From: an uncultured Gammaproteobacteria bacterium
GTDB lineage: Bacteria; Pseudomonadota; Gammaproteobacteria; Arenicellales; Poriferihabitantaceae
Reading direction: 5' to 3'
DNA: 64,000 nt
Assembly (NCBI GenBank): GCA_937992195.1
Contig: CALKKV010000024.1
Location: forward strand, 1-64,000
Made by a program: the position numbers and the translations under genes. This document shows, piece by piece, positions 1 to 8,756 of this stretch. The notes beneath the pieces were generated by a model that worked only from the letters and a program-made list of their open reading frames with translations, was not told where the DNA came from and did no database searches. The stretch's first letter is position 1; each line of letters opens with the position of its first letter.

Positions 1-199
1 GGACAGGTTTCTGGAATCTACTCTTGAGAAAAAAACCGCCATCCAATACATCGTTTGCGATTGGCAGAAGGAAGAGAGTGTGATCATCCGGACGGATATA
101 TTCGTACATTTCCATACCGGGGACAGCGTCTACTAATTCTGAATGAAATGACTCAAACACTTTCCGGTAGCTGTCGCGTAAGCTAGCAAGAACCGCTGC
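1..199 (-). pseudogene. open reading frame fragment at the window edge
   Basis: An uninterrupted minus-strand frame of about 66 codons runs off the left edge. It contains protein-like stretches (for example PGMEMYEYIRPDD and FLLPIANDVLDGG). An in-frame TAG lies immediately upstream (complement of 200-202), and there is no start codon before the internal methionines. Either this is a decayed gene, or its 5' end has been lost by frameshift. I do not recognise the family. Confidence 0.25.
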
Positions 200-574
200 C
201 TAGGCTGTTCCCTGCGACCATCTCCACGCACCTAAAACACATCCTGGAAGTTACTGGGTTTGTGGTTCCTCGCCAAAATAGATTTCAGTGCCTTTTGGCC
301 GAGCAGATTTAGAATATTGGTCATAGTAGGTAGCGCGGCGCGTTGGTGGCAATATAGTACAGCATGATAAACAGTGGAATTCGCGATCGGGGTGATCTGA
401 TTCTAGGGCTATTTTGTATCGGTCTTAAATTTGCATACTGGTACGGGAATGCTGGCGGAAAGGCTAAGCAATGAGCTGATTTGGATAAACGATCAAATGT
501 ATTGACTCAATAGGTGGAAAATTACTCCCTCGCTGATTATTATTCAGGTAATTATAAGTAGTAGAGGTGAAGAT
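200..574. other. intergenic region, no gene seen
   Basis: No convincing gene. Short minus-strand frames in the left half could be further debris of the fragment at the window edge. The right end is the AT-rich leader of the Sel1-repeat gene, with a purine-rich ribosome-binding site (AGAGGTGAAG) just before the ATG at 575. Confidence 0.4.
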
Positions 575-1222
575 ATGAGAGCTGTTTCTACGGCGCTTTT
601 AGGGATAATAATGACCTTGTCTTTTGCATCCCATGCGGACGAGAGATTTGAGCGCAATTTAAAAATTGCCGGATACGGCGCTGACTGGGCGCAGTCTATT
701 GTCGGTGTTGCTTATTTCACCGGAAATGGTGTGGAACAAGATTATGCTGAAGCGCTTTCGTGGTTTCAAAAAGCTGCTGATCAAGGCTTTGCGGAAGCAC
801 AATACAATCTCGGTATTATGTATCGTAACGGGCAGGGTACTGTTGCAGACTCAACCAAGAGCACAAGTTGGTTTCAAAAGGCCGCAGATCAAGGCTTTGT
901 TTCAGCACAGTTTCAATTAGGTAATATGTATTATATGGGGCAGGGCATCGATCAGGATTATGCTCAAGCAGCGCTATGGTGGCAAAAGGCCGCAAAGCTT
1001 GGTGTGGCGACTGCCCAAGGAAATCTAGGTGCAATCTATTACGGTGGAGAAGGAGTGCCGCAAGACTATATCGAATGCTATGCTTGGAGCAGTCTTGCTT
1101 TTTCGGCGGGACATATCAAAAGCGAAAAACATCGTACCTTATGCGAAGATAATTTGACCGCAGAGAAACTGCAGGAAGCGAAAGCAAAAGCGGAAGAATA
1201 TGCGCTTTGGTTTAGCGGATAG
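575..1222 (+). CDS. secreted Sel1-repeat protein
   Basis: 215 residues. An N-terminal signal peptide (about residues 1-21, hydrophobic core then SHA-DE) suggests export to the periplasm. Residues 40-190 hold about four Sel1-like repeats (TPR-related helical hairpins), recognised by the recurring A-x-x-W-x-x-K-A-A-x-x-G and Y-x-x-G-x-G signatures (SWFQKAADQGF, ALWWQKAAKLGV, YYGGEGVPQDY). Such proteins are protein-protein interaction scaffolds in envelope processes, and no enzyme domain is present. The start is supported by a good ribosome-binding site. The gene ends 46 bases before the oxygenase-like gene, so co-transcription is possible. The specific partner cannot be inferred. Confidence 0.85.
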   Translation: MRAVSTALLGIIMTLSFASHADERFERNLKIAGYGADWAQSIVGVAYFTGNGVEQDYAEALSWFQKAADQGFAEAQYNLGIMYRNGQGTVADSTKSTSWFQKAADQGFVSAQFQLGNMYYMGQGIDQDYAQAALWWQKAAKLGVATAQGNLGAIYYGGEGVPQDYIECYAWSSLAFSAGHIKSEKHRTLCEDNLTAEKLQEAKAKAEEYALWFSG

Positions 1223-1268
1223 ATGTACACTGTTTTGGTTATTACCCGAGAGCAAGAGATTGTTTTGA

Positions 1269-1883
1269 ATGGATATAGTAAAAGGATATAACTTCTTTTC
1301 TGAGGAAGAGTGTAAAGAGTTAATTGGGTATTGCGATAGAAAGGAAGCTGAGTTTGAAAAATTGCGGGGAAATCAGAGTCAAGACCCAAAAGGTGGTAAG
1401 CAAAGTGTTATTCCTATCACCCAACGACATCACTCTCGTTACAACTTCTTTTACGAGAATTCGCAATACATCAACCGACTGATCACCTGCGTTAAAACTG
1501 TATTCCCGGACCTAGAATTTCCGATTGCTGTGCAGTCTTGGGTAAACATATATCGAAAAGGTCAGGGAATTAAGTGGCATAGCCATGCCGGTACCAATGG
1601 CAATTCATTCTCGGCGAATATCTTTTTAGGTGGCCCAAAGCAGCCTGGCATCTATTACTCAGTTGATCCAGAAAATATTTTTAACGTTGAGAATGAAACA
1701 GGTGCAATGCATTTGTTTCCCAATAGCTTGAACCATATGGTTCCCGTGAATGAGACCAAGAAAAAGCGCTATACCGTGGGTATTACTATTCACGGCTATC
1801 CTGCTATCGATAGAACTTTAATACATGGTGGGGCGGTAAATTCGGCCAACAGAGAGACGATTATTATTACCGATGTTGGATAG
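1269..1883 (+). CDS. putative 2OG-Fe(II) oxygenase (TIGR02466-like)
   Basis: 204 residues, no signal peptide. The middle holds the double-stranded beta-helix pattern of 2-oxoglutarate/iron oxygenases. An HxH iron-ligand motif sits in WHSHAGTNGNSFSANIFL (H104, H106). A distal histidine lies in NSLNHMVPVNE (H156), followed by a basic KKKRYTVGITI strand where the 2-oxoglutarate carboxylate would bind. Known relatives include hydroxylases of small molecules or proteins, but the substrate cannot be predicted. A second, degenerate relative lies at 29947-30558. The family call is fairly secure; activity is inferred. Confidence 0.6.
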   Translation: MDIVKGYNFFSEEECKELIGYCDRKEAEFEKLRGNQSQDPKGGKQSVIPITQRHHSRYNFFYENSQYINRLITCVKTVFPDLEFPIAVQSWVNIYRKGQGIKWHSHAGTNGNSFSANIFLGGPKQPGIYYSVDPENIFNVENETGAMHLFPNSLNHMVPVNETKKKRYTVGITIHGYPAIDRTLIHGGAVNSANRETIIITDVG

Positions 1884-2031
1884 GTTATATTCTAAATCGT
1901 TATCCTCTCAGAATTAGAAATATTGACTTAGACTAAAACGCGGCGCTGTATTTTTAAGACTGAAGCAAAACGTAGATACGATTCATTATAGCTGTCCAAT
2001 GGAAAACCAAGCACAACCTCTATTAGCTGAA

Positions 2032-2934
2032 CTACTTAGTGCCAATCTGATCCATAGATATTTTTCGATCAAACAACCTTTCAGCATTCTTATAGGCGAT
2101 TTTTTCGGCAACATCCCGTGGGAGTTTTGAAAGCCAGATGCGGTTTGTTCGAATAATGTCTGAATAGCGATCCCATTGGCTGTTTACCCAGGTGTCGCTT
2201 CCGACCATAAGGCGATCTTGGAAATCAAACAGTATTTCTTTCCATTCTGCATCCAGATCTAAATCGGATCCCAAAATTTCAAACTCTCTTAGTGATAAAT
2301 CGGTATATAGATCGCTAAATTCCGAAAGCAGCGAATGCACTTCAGAAGCAGGTTCGCTCAGACCCGCATGTGCCCAAATAATTTTGACCTCACTGTCTAG
2401 ACTGTATAGCCAGCGGATTGGTTCGGTTCCAGAGTGAACGTGAAGACTGATATCGCGCTCCTTTGCCATTTCGATGACCTTGATAAAAAATGGTGCGTCG
2501 GTCGCATCCAGATTGTGGATATGAAATTCGCCGATACCTTCGTGCGGGTATTTCTCCAGCCGTCCATTAAGATAGGTTTCCATGTCCGAGACTTTAGCCC
2601 AGTTTGATGAGCCCGCGTTACCATGATAAGGGCGTAATTCTGGAACAATTCGATTGGGTGCATATTGCCAAAGCATGATTGTTCCTTCATCCGGCGTAGA
2701 GGAAACGAGGCCCATGGCAACGCCATTTTTATCCATGAGCTCTACGATGTTTTTAACGGAGTATTGGCTCCAGGCAGGCTCCTTGTAATGGATATGTGCA
2801 TCAAAAATCGGAAGCTCATTGACCGCGTCTCCAATCGGGATATCTGCGCTATCGGCTAAGTTATGTGCCACCATTATCAATAGCGCTAACAGTATTCCGG
2901 TGGACCTAACAGCGTTATTCTTTGTGGGAGACAT
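2032..2934 (-). CDS. secreted amidohydrolase-family (TIM-barrel) hydrolase
   Basis: 300 residues. A signal peptide is predicted at about 1-29 (hydrophobic LLALLIMVAHNLADSA). The mature protein starts with the metal-binding strand PIFDAHIHY (HxH), followed by LHVHSG, IIWAHAGLSEP and the late aspartate strand MVGSDTW, a set typical of the COG2159-type amidohydrolase/lactonase barrel. These enzymes hydrolyse lactones or decarboxylate acids. It lies 58 bases downstream of eda on the same strand, so a sugar-lactone substrate feeding KDG/KDPG metabolism is plausible, but the export signal would place that step in the periplasm. The family is well supported; the substrate is an inference. Confidence 0.65.
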   Translation of the reverse strand: MSPTKNNAVRSTGILLALLIMVAHNLADSADIPIGDAVNELPIFDAHIHYKEPAWSQYSVKNIVELMDKNGVAMGLVSSTPDEGTIMLWQYAPNRIVPELRPYHGNAGSSNWAKVSDMETYLNGRLEKYPHEGIGEFHIHNLDATDAPFFIKVIEMAKERDISLHVHSGTEPIRWLYSLDSEVKIIWAHAGLSEPASEVHSLLSEFSDLYTDLSLREFEILGSDLDLDAEWKEILFDFQDRLMVGSDTWVNSQWDRYSDIIRTNRIWLSKLPRDVAEKIAYKNAERLFDRKISMDQIGTK

Positions 2935-2992
2935 TGTTGGTTTAATCGGTATTTAAATTAAAAATAGCCGGGCAACCTCGAGAAAGCAATAT

Positions 2993-3682
2993 TTATATAA
3001 TCGCAGTTTCGGTTTCCGCGTCAACTTGGCGATCGATGTATGCCATCGTTTGTTGTGCTATTTCAAGTATCCCGGCCCAATTCTCTACCGCTACCAGGTC
3101 TGGCGGCACAACCCAGGAACCACCTACACAGGCGACATTGTCTAAGTCCAGGTAATCTTGCACGTTCTCCAGTGTAATTCCGCCGGTTGGGCAGAATTGA
3201 ACATCGGGCATCACCGCGCCACATGCTTTGATTTGACTAAGACCTTGCTGAGTGCCGGCGGGATAAAACTTCTGGTGAAGATATCCGCGCTCCCGTAACT
3301 TCATTACTTCAGCAACGGTGCTACTGCCAGGAAGGTAGGCAATACTATTGTTTGTCGCGGTGTGAATGAGGTCATCTGTATGTCCAGGACTTATAACTAA
3401 TTGCGCGCCGGCATCCACTACCTCCGCCATTTGACTGACACTCAAAACTGTACCGGCGGCAACAATAATCTCAGGATAATGACTGACAATGTATTGAATT
3501 ACTTTTAAGGCTGCTTCATTCCGTAGCGTAACTTCAATTATGCCGATATCGGCTTCGAGCAGTGCTTCCGTGATCGGAGACGCGTTATTGATATTGGATA
3601 TAGAAACCACGGGTATGAATGGACTGAACGCCAATAGCTCTCGCACACTCTTTTGACTGTCTAGATCAACCAAAACGATCAC
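2993..3682 (-). CDS. eda: 2-keto-3-deoxy-6-phosphogluconate aldolase
   Basis: 229 residues, slightly longer than the usual 205-215 because of a short N-terminal extension. Class I aldolase that splits KDPG into pyruvate and glyceraldehyde 3-phosphate. The visible signatures are FIPVVSISN, the catalytic-glutamate strand GIIEVTLRN, AAGTVLS, the Schiff-base lysine in HQKFYPAG, and PTGGI near the end. The start codon lies inside the 3' end of kdgK (17-base overlap), so the two are translationally linked in one operon. Together they take 2-keto-3-deoxygluconate to central metabolism. Confidence 0.9.
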   Translation of the reverse strand: MIVLVDLDSQKSVRELLAFSPFIPVVSISNINNASPITEALLEADIGIIEVTLRNEAALKVIQYIVSHYPEIIVAAGTVLSVSQMAEVVDAGAQLVISPGHTDDLIHTATNNSIAYLPGSSTVAEVMKLRERGYLHQKFYPAGTQQGLSQIKACGAVMPDVQFCPTGGITLENVQDYLDLDNVACVGGSWVVPPDLVAVENWAGILEIAQQTMAYIDRQVDAETETAII

Positions 3683-4601
3683 TTCGGTTTTTGTCGCAGA
3701 ACGACTTTATCTCTTGTTTCGTAGGAATGGAACTTACTGCGCCAAAACGCATCGTTGACAGAGCCGCTGCGGCGTTTGCGAATCTTGCGGATATGAAGGG
3801 ATCTTTGTTTTTGGCGTAATTTGCTAAAAAAGCGCCATCAAATATGTCCCCGGCTGCAGTGGTATCTACTGCTTCTATATTAAAGCTTGGTAGTACCTCT
3901 CTTTTATTTTCTGTCGCTATGACTACGCCTTTCTCTCCCATAGTAAGCGCTACCACCGCACATCCCTGATTAAGATAGAAGTCAACTATTTCATCGGGGT
4001 GGGAAAGTGATGTGAGCTGACGAGCGTCGTCGATGCTTGGTAAAACAATATGACAGTTTTTTGTAGAAGTATGGATGGTTTTCCGTGCCTGATCTAAAGA
4101 CCATAGTTGCAATCTAAGATTTGTGTCATAGGAAACCAGCGTGTCAGTGCTGTTCGCAATCTCTATGGCTCTGGTCACGGCGCGACTGGCTGAGCTTGAA
4201 ATCGCCTGACTGATTCCAGATACGTGCAAAATTCCGGCGCTTGCTATCAGCTCTTCAGAAATATCATCAGCGTCGACGTTGCTCGCTGCGGAGTTCTTTC
4301 TGCGATATGAGAAGTGATGACCGTCTTTATCATGGGATATAAAATATACGCCTGTTTCACCTTCAGCAATCTTGCTTACCGCTTCAGTCCGAACGTTCTC
4401 CTGTTGCCACAGTTTGATAAAGCTATCAGCAAACTGGTCGTCTCCAAGATAGGCAAGCATTTCAACGGTCGCGCCAAAGCGCGCCGCGGCGATGGCACAA
4501 TTGGAGACATCGCCGCCATGACCTGCCAGGAAATTGTTACCGCTTTGTTGATTGAACTCATACAAAGGCTCCCCGAAGCAGAGTATTTCCACCGATTTCA
4601 T
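3666..4601 (-). CDS. kdgK: 2-keto-3-deoxygluconate kinase (PfkB family)
   Basis: 311 residues, normal for the family. It phosphorylates 2-keto-3-deoxygluconate with ATP to give KDPG, the substrate of the overlapping eda gene. PfkB features are the N-terminal sugar-binding strand with FGEPLYEF, an internal GHGGDVSN glycine motif, and the C-terminal signature DTTAAGDIFDGAF, whose GD aspartate is the catalytic base. First intact gene of the minus-strand operon kdgK-eda-amidohydrolase. Directly upstream lies the fossil of a GntR-type regulator, so control of this operon may have changed. Other PfkB sugar kinases cannot be fully excluded, but the eda partner makes KDG by far the best substrate. 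Confidence 0.88.
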   Translation of the reverse strand: MKSVEILCFGEPLYEFNQQSGNNFLAGHGGDVSNCAIAAARFGATVEMLAYLGDDQFADSFIKLWQQENVRTEAVSKIAEGETGVYFISHDKDGHHFSYRRKNSAASNVDADDISEELIASAGILHVSGISQAISSSASRAVTRAIEIANSTDTLVSYDTNLRLQLWSLDQARKTIHTSTKNCHIVLPSIDDARQLTSLSHPDEIVDFYLNQGCAVVALTMGEKGVVIATENKREVLPSFNIEAVDTTAAGDIFDGAFLANYAKNKDPFISARFANAAAALSTMRFGAVSSIPTKQEIKSFCDKNRSDRFG

Positions 4602-4626
4602 ATCAAAAAAACTGGAGTGGTTTTGT

Positions 4627-4973
4627 TCAAGAGAAAAGAATGTCGTCGTTAATATCTGTGTAGATTTCAGCCATATAACTTGATCTATTCGCCGTCATAT
4701 TATACGCAAGCTTAGCAGCCTCTTCACTCTCGCGTTCGCGCTTCAAGGGGCTTATGAACTCTTTGTGTTCTCGCCTCGATACTTCGCTTACGCTGCTTTC
4801 TGGGGTTGACCCTTTACAAGAGATAAATTATCAAGCCGGATAAATGCTTCGCGTATCGGCTGCCCAGGGGCATTATAGTGAACAGCGACTTCTGCTTTCA
4901 TCGACGACAATATAGCATAGACACCCCTCGGGTTTTCTATTGTGCCGTGTACTCTTGTTCTACAACGCGACAA
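4627..4973 (-). pseudogene. remnant of a GntR/FadR-type transcription regulator
   Basis: Two pieces of one GntR-family regulator lie in tandem in different frames. The upstream piece (ends in a stop near 4788) carries the winged-helix signature PIREAFIRLDNLSLVKGQPQKA, matching the recognition helix and wing of FadR-type regulators. After a frame change, the downstream piece (about 4797 to the TGA at 4627-4629) reads HKEFISPLKRERESEEAAKLA, which resembles the last helices of the FCD effector domain. The roughly 150 residues expected between them are missing. The gene is therefore an internal-deletion pseudogene, adjacent to and in the same direction as kdgK-eda, whose regulator it probably was. 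Confidence 0.6.
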
Positions 4974-5006
4974 TTCGTGCTTGCAAAAGCCATAAGTATA
5001 AACTCG

Positions 5007-5018
5007 ATTTTCGAAAAT
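5007..5018. promoter_or_regulatory. 12-bp perfect palindrome upstream of the GntR fossil
   Basis: ATTTTCGAAAAT reads identically on both strands. It lies just upstream of the dead GntR gene and the kdgK operon, where an operator would be expected. Chance palindromes of this size are not rare in AT-rich DNA, so this is only a candidate site. Confidence 0.2.
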
Positions 5019-5163
5019 ATTTGGGGTACTGAAGACATGTGAATCGCCTGAATATTAATGCTTTACGTATTCTTCGTCGTGCCTTTAGGCAGTATAGTGA
5101 ATCTGCTACTCGTTATTTAGTCAAAAGAAGCAGTTATTTTCAATTGTGTTTTCAGCTGGTAAA

Positions 5164-6684
5164 TTAGTTAAGAGCAATGTTGTTTCCGACAGCACTATTG
5201 AAAACTCGGGCTCCCTTAGGCAGCGCGGATGTTTGGTTGGCGCCATTTTCTAACAATAATGTTGTGGTCGCATTGTCATTGTTCTTGGTGGCGAAGAATA
5301 AAGCTGTTCTGCCTTGACTGTTTCTCGCATTGACGTTTGCCCCGGCGCGAAGAAGTAAATCCACGATCTCGAGATGGCTGTTCTTACTAGCATAAATTAA
5401 CGCTGACTCCGAATTCGGACTTAGGTAATTAACATTGGCGCCATTTGAAACCAGTAACTCTACAATACCGGTATTGCCATAGCTTGATCCGTATATTAGT
5501 GGATTCATTCCAAAGGTATCAGGAAGATCTACTTTAGCTCCAGCGCGCAATAACTCTGTTGCCATTATATATTGGTCGTGAAAGGCTGCTTTGGTTAGCA
5601 AGGACTGTCCATGATGGTTGAATTGATTTGGGTTACCTCCTTGCTTGAGAAACTTTTGAAGATAGGTAATATTTCCTTTTTCAATTCGATTGAATAATTT
5701 GGTAATTGCGGGGTCTTTGCTAGGAATTTGTATGTCAGAGGCCTGAATTTTTGTCGGATCTTTTAGTGATTGAATTTCTTCTTTTTGTTGACGGGCTAGC
5801 TTATCGAGTTCAGCAAGAAAGATAATTTGCTGCTTTTCCAGTCTCTCTTGGATCTCGCGCTGTGCACGTTCTTTTATCGCTTTTTGTTTTGCGATTGACT
5901 CGGCTTCTTGTGCAGCGAAAAGCGGGTCATTTTCTTTCTTGTTCAGGTCTGCTGAAATTTCAGCCTTAGTTTCAACAACATTAGTGAGTGAACCTTCATT
6001 AACTTCAGAAACCTTTTGTGATTCGTTCGCTAATTGATCAATTTGATCTTTAGGTTGTATTTCACTATTCGTATTTTCTTTTTGTTGAGCGACTAGTTTA
6101 GAGTGCATTTCTTTCTCCAACTGCTCGGCAAGTCGTTTTTGTTCTAAAAGCATTCTGTTCCGTTGCTTAGATAATCTTTCTTTCATCTCTTTTTGGATCA
6201 GTTTGGCTTGTTGTTCCTGCTCTGACGCAATTGCTGCTCGCTCGTGGGCAATCTTTTTATCCGACTCAGTTTTAATTTTTAGAATCATTTCATTTTGTTT
6301 CTCGAACAACGCACTTTTTTCTTTGGCATGTTTTTGAATAAGATCGGCCAGTGAGCCAGAAGTTTCCTGTTGTGTAGTAATTTCACCTTTAACCATAGAT
6401 AAATTCTGACTAAGGTCTTGTTCTGCAGAGGAGGGAAGAAATTTAATGAGTAAAAAGCCGGATATGCCAACAAGCGTGATTATTGACGCAACCGCGTTTT
6501 TATTTTCTCTTGAAATAAATTGAGATAAGACTGCTCTTAGGGTTGCGGATATTGTGTTTTTGGCAACCGATTGACTTTGTCCATTTCCAATTTGAGAAGC
6601 CGGATTACAAGTATTCTCCTGCTTGGTTTCGGGTTCAAAGTTTGAGAGTTCTAGTATTGGAATAGAGGGTTGCTTTTTTTTCAT
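5164..6684 (-). CDS. membrane-anchored coiled-coil ankyrin-repeat protein
   Basis: 506 residues. A cytoplasmic N-terminus (about 1-65) is followed by one hydrophobic segment (about 68-82, SIITLVGISGFLLIKFL). Residues 110-320 are a long charged region rich in K, E and Q with coiled-coil character. Residues 330-490 form about five ankyrin repeats (HGQSLLTKAAFHDQ, GMNPLIYGSSYGN, SESALIYASKNSH, GRTALFFATKNND), so the ankyrin domain should lie outside the cytoplasm. It is a protein-interaction module with no catalytic domain. It stands alone, flanked by AT-rich DNA. The architecture is clear but the function is unknown. Confidence 0.75.
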   Translation of the reverse strand: MKKKQPSIPILELSNFEPETKQENTCNPASQIGNGQSQSVAKNTISATLRAVLSQFISRENKNAVASIITLVGISGFLLIKFLPSSAEQDLSQNLSMVKGEITTQQETSGSLADLIQKHAKEKSALFEKQNEMILKIKTESDKKIAHERAAIASEQEQQAKLIQKEMKERLSKQRNRMLLEQKRLAEQLEKEMHSKLVAQQKENTNSEIQPKDQIDQLANESQKVSEVNEGSLTNVVETKAEISADLNKKENDPLFAAQEAESIAKQKAIKERAQREIQERLEKQQIIFLAELDKLARQQKEEIQSLKDPTKIQASDIQIPSKDPAITKLFNRIEKGNITYLQKFLKQGGNPNQFNHHGQSLLTKAAFHDQYIMATELLRAGAKVDLPDTFGMNPLIYGSSYGNTGIVELLVSNGANVNYLSPNSESALIYASKNSHLEIVDLLLRAGANVNARNSQGRTALFFATKNNDNATTTLLLENGANQTSALPKGARVFNSAVGNNIALN

Positions 6685-7173
6685 TGACCTATCTCGGCTT
6701 GGCAGCGACTATATTTTTATCCGGCGTAGTTACATAATTAAGATACCCTGAGTAAAGCGGGTTTTTCGTATAACTTTCGTGGGATTTCTATCTCATTTGT
6801 GAAATTTAAAATATTTTCTTGCTGCTCTTATTTGGACTACATAGAAGTTATAAATGATTTTTTATAATCTTATATTGCAGAATTACTTAGTGCGATGCCT
6901 ATGGTCATATTCACCAAAAGGAGCGTTACAAAGCGGATTTTTGTGAATTACTCACGCTCTATTTTTGGGTTTTGTCATGTTTTCACGCGTTTTTTCAGGA
7001 TTCCGAATATTCGGTAAGACCGATCTATGGTTTTGTGATTTAATAACCAACCAATTTGGGGTATTTGCTTCAAATTGTTATTACAAAAATTGTTGAGTAT
7101 TTGGTGAATTTGTATCGAGTTTTTTCGATTTGCCTGTCGCCAGATATTTGCCTATCACCCTATGAGGAGAACT
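6685..7173. other. AT-rich intergenic region upstream of the TRAP operon
   Basis: About 490 bases without a credible gene, between the divergent ankyrin gene and dctP, so it must hold both promoters. The most notable element is the palindrome at 7003-7014. The right end carries the dctP ribosome-binding site (GAGGAG). Confidence 0.5.
7003..7014. promoter_or_regulatory. 12-bp perfect palindrome upstream of dctP, possible operator
   Basis: CCGAATATTCGG is a perfect inverted repeat 160 bases upstream of the dctP start, in otherwise AT-rich DNA. A dimeric regulator could bind here. No copy is evident next to kdgK, so a shared regulator is not shown. Confidence 0.3.
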
Positions 7174-8154
7174 ATGCATAAGTTAATTAGAAATATTGTC
7201 GTAATACCTATTCTGACGCTGGTTGTGAATACCGCGTATGCTGAAAAGATCGAACTTAAATTTGGACACGTTGGAAAGCCAGGATCTCTATTTTCAGCCT
7301 CTGTTGAAGAGTTTGCCAAACGCGCCAATGCGAAACTGGGTGACAAAGCTGAGGTGCAGGTATTCGGATCTTCGCAGTTAGGTAAAGATAAAGAGCTGTT
7401 GCAAAAGTTGAAGCTAGGTCAAATTATGTTCTCCTTGCCTTCCTCTGTAATGTCATCTGTTGCAGACGAATTTGGTGTGTTCGAGATGCCTTATATCATT
7501 AAGGATCGTGGTCACATGGGAAGGGTTCAGGAAGCAATCGGTGAGAGTGTGCTACAAAAAGCTGCCAACGATAAAGGTTATCGAATTCTGTCTTATTGGG
7601 AGAACGGCTTTAGAAACATCACCAACAATACCCGGCCAGTGAATACTCCTGATGATCTGAAAGGGATAAAGTTGAGAACGCCAAAAGGCGCATGGCGAGT
7701 GAAGATGTTTAAACTGTATGGCGCAAATCCAACGCCCATGGCTTTCTCTGAGGTGTTTACCGCGCTGAAAACCAACGTAATTGATGGGCAAGAGAATCCC
7801 TACGCTCAAATTTGGAGTGCGAAATTCCAAGAAGTGCAAAAATATCTGTCGGTGACTGGCCATGTGTATACCCCGGCATATGTGCTCACTTCGGAAAAAG
7901 CCTTTTCAAAGCTCCCGGCTGACGTGCAGCAAATTCTTACTGAAACCGCTCAAGAGACCCAGGCTTATGTCTATGAATTAGCGGCGCAGCTGGAAACGGA
8001 TTTGCTGACTAAGTTGACAGAAGGTGGGATGGAGGTGAATACCGCGGATAAAGACGCGTTTATTGCTGCTTCGAAGCCGATTTATGATGAGTTTTCGAGC
8101 TCGATTGATGGCGGTGCTGAGCTCATCAAGACTGTTCAGGATCTCGCGAACTAA
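7174..8154 (+). CDS. dctP: TRAP transporter solute-binding protein
   Basis: 326 residues from the ATG at 7174, preferred over the in-frame ATG at 7162 because it sits 5-6 bases after GAGGAG. A signal peptide (about residues 1-24, ending AYA) directs it to the periplasm. DctP-family features: KIELKFGHVGKPGS at the mature N-terminus, ELLQKLKLGQIMFSLPSS, and the conserved arginine/asparagine ligand region ITNNTRPVNTPDDLKGIKLRTP, where the arginine normally salt-bridges a carboxylate substrate, followed by GQENPYAQI. First gene of dctPQM. Proximity to kdgK-eda suggests a uronate or other sugar acid, but this is inference. Confidence 0.92.
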   Translation: MHKLIRNIVVIPILTLVVNTAYAEKIELKFGHVGKPGSLFSASVEEFAKRANAKLGDKAEVQVFGSSQLGKDKELLQKLKLGQIMFSLPSSVMSSVADEFGVFEMPYIIKDRGHMGRVQEAIGESVLQKAANDKGYRILSYWENGFRNITNNTRPVNTPDDLKGIKLRTPKGAWRVKMFKLYGANPTPMAFSEVFTALKTNVIDGQENPYAQIWSAKFQEVQKYLSVTGHVYTPAYVLTSEKAFSKLPADVQQILTETAQETQAYVYELAAQLETDLLTKLTEGGMEVNTADKDAFIAASKPIYDEFSSSIDGGAELIKTVQDLAN

Positions 8155-8178
8155 AGCTCTTCTTTTTTCCTAACTTAA

Positions 8179-8208
8179 CCCTTCTAGCGCTGCACTGCGC
8201 TAGAAGGG
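8179..8208 (+). promoter_or_regulatory. intercistronic hairpin between dctP and dctQ
   Basis: A perfect 12-bp stem (8179-8190 with 8197-8208) closes a 6-base loop (TGCACT). No T-run follows, so it is not a classic terminator. It lies 25 bases after dctP, and its 3' arm contains AGAAGGG, the only purine-rich sequence positioned to serve as the dctQ ribosome-binding site. It may protect dctP mRNA and limit dctQ translation. Confidence 0.7.
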
Positions 8209-8219
8209 CTTGACTACGA

Positions 8220-8756
8220 TTGCACTCATTTTCTATGCGCAAGTTACTTGAATCATTTCTTGAATGGACGTTGATCATTCTTATGGTGTTACTGACTACC
8301 GTAGTGATCGTTGCTGTCATATTCAGAAAGCTCGATGCATCATTGTCATGGTATGACGAGGTTGCTTCGATTTTATTGTCCTGGGTTACCTACTACGGCG
8401 CTGCTCTGGCGGCACTTAAGCGTAAACACATTGGTTTTGATAGCGTATTGCTGTCAATACCAATGCCTGCTCGCATGGTTGCTGCTGCAATTGCAGAAAT
8501 TCTTGTTCTAGGGTTTTTTGTACTGTTGGCATGGGCAGGATGGCAGGTTTTACTGGTCTTGGAAGGGGATACATTGGTTAGCCTGACTTTTGTGCCGGTG
8601 CAATTTACGCAGTCGGTCATCCCGATCGGCGCAGCTCTATTTATTATTTGTGAGCTGATTAGCCTTCCTTCTTATTGGAAAAGTGTTGCGGCAGGGCACT
8701 CCCTTGAGCATATGGAGATCGAAGAGGAAATTGAGAGGGTGAAGTCGGCATGTTAA
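8220..8756 (+). CDS. dctQ: TRAP transporter small permease subunit
   Basis: 178 residues from a TTG start about 10 bases after AGAAGGG. The alternative ATG at 8235 lacks a ribosome-binding site. Four hydrophobic segments (about 17-37, 49-65, 85-110 and 130-150) match the DctQ four-helix membrane protein that links the binding protein to the large permease. The motif SWYDEVASILLSWVTYYGAALA is typical of the family. It overlaps dctM by 7 bases. Its ribosome-binding site is buried in the upstream hairpin, which would keep permease levels below those of DctP. Confidence 0.9.
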   Translation: MHSFSMRKLLESFLEWTLIILMVLLTTVVIVAVIFRKLDASLSWYDEVASILLSWVTYYGAALAALKRKHIGFDSVLLSIPMPARMVAAAIAEILVLGFFVLLAWAGWQVLLVLEGDTLVSLTFVPVQFTQSVIPIGAALFIICELISLPSYWKSVAAGHSLEHMEIEEEIERVKSAC

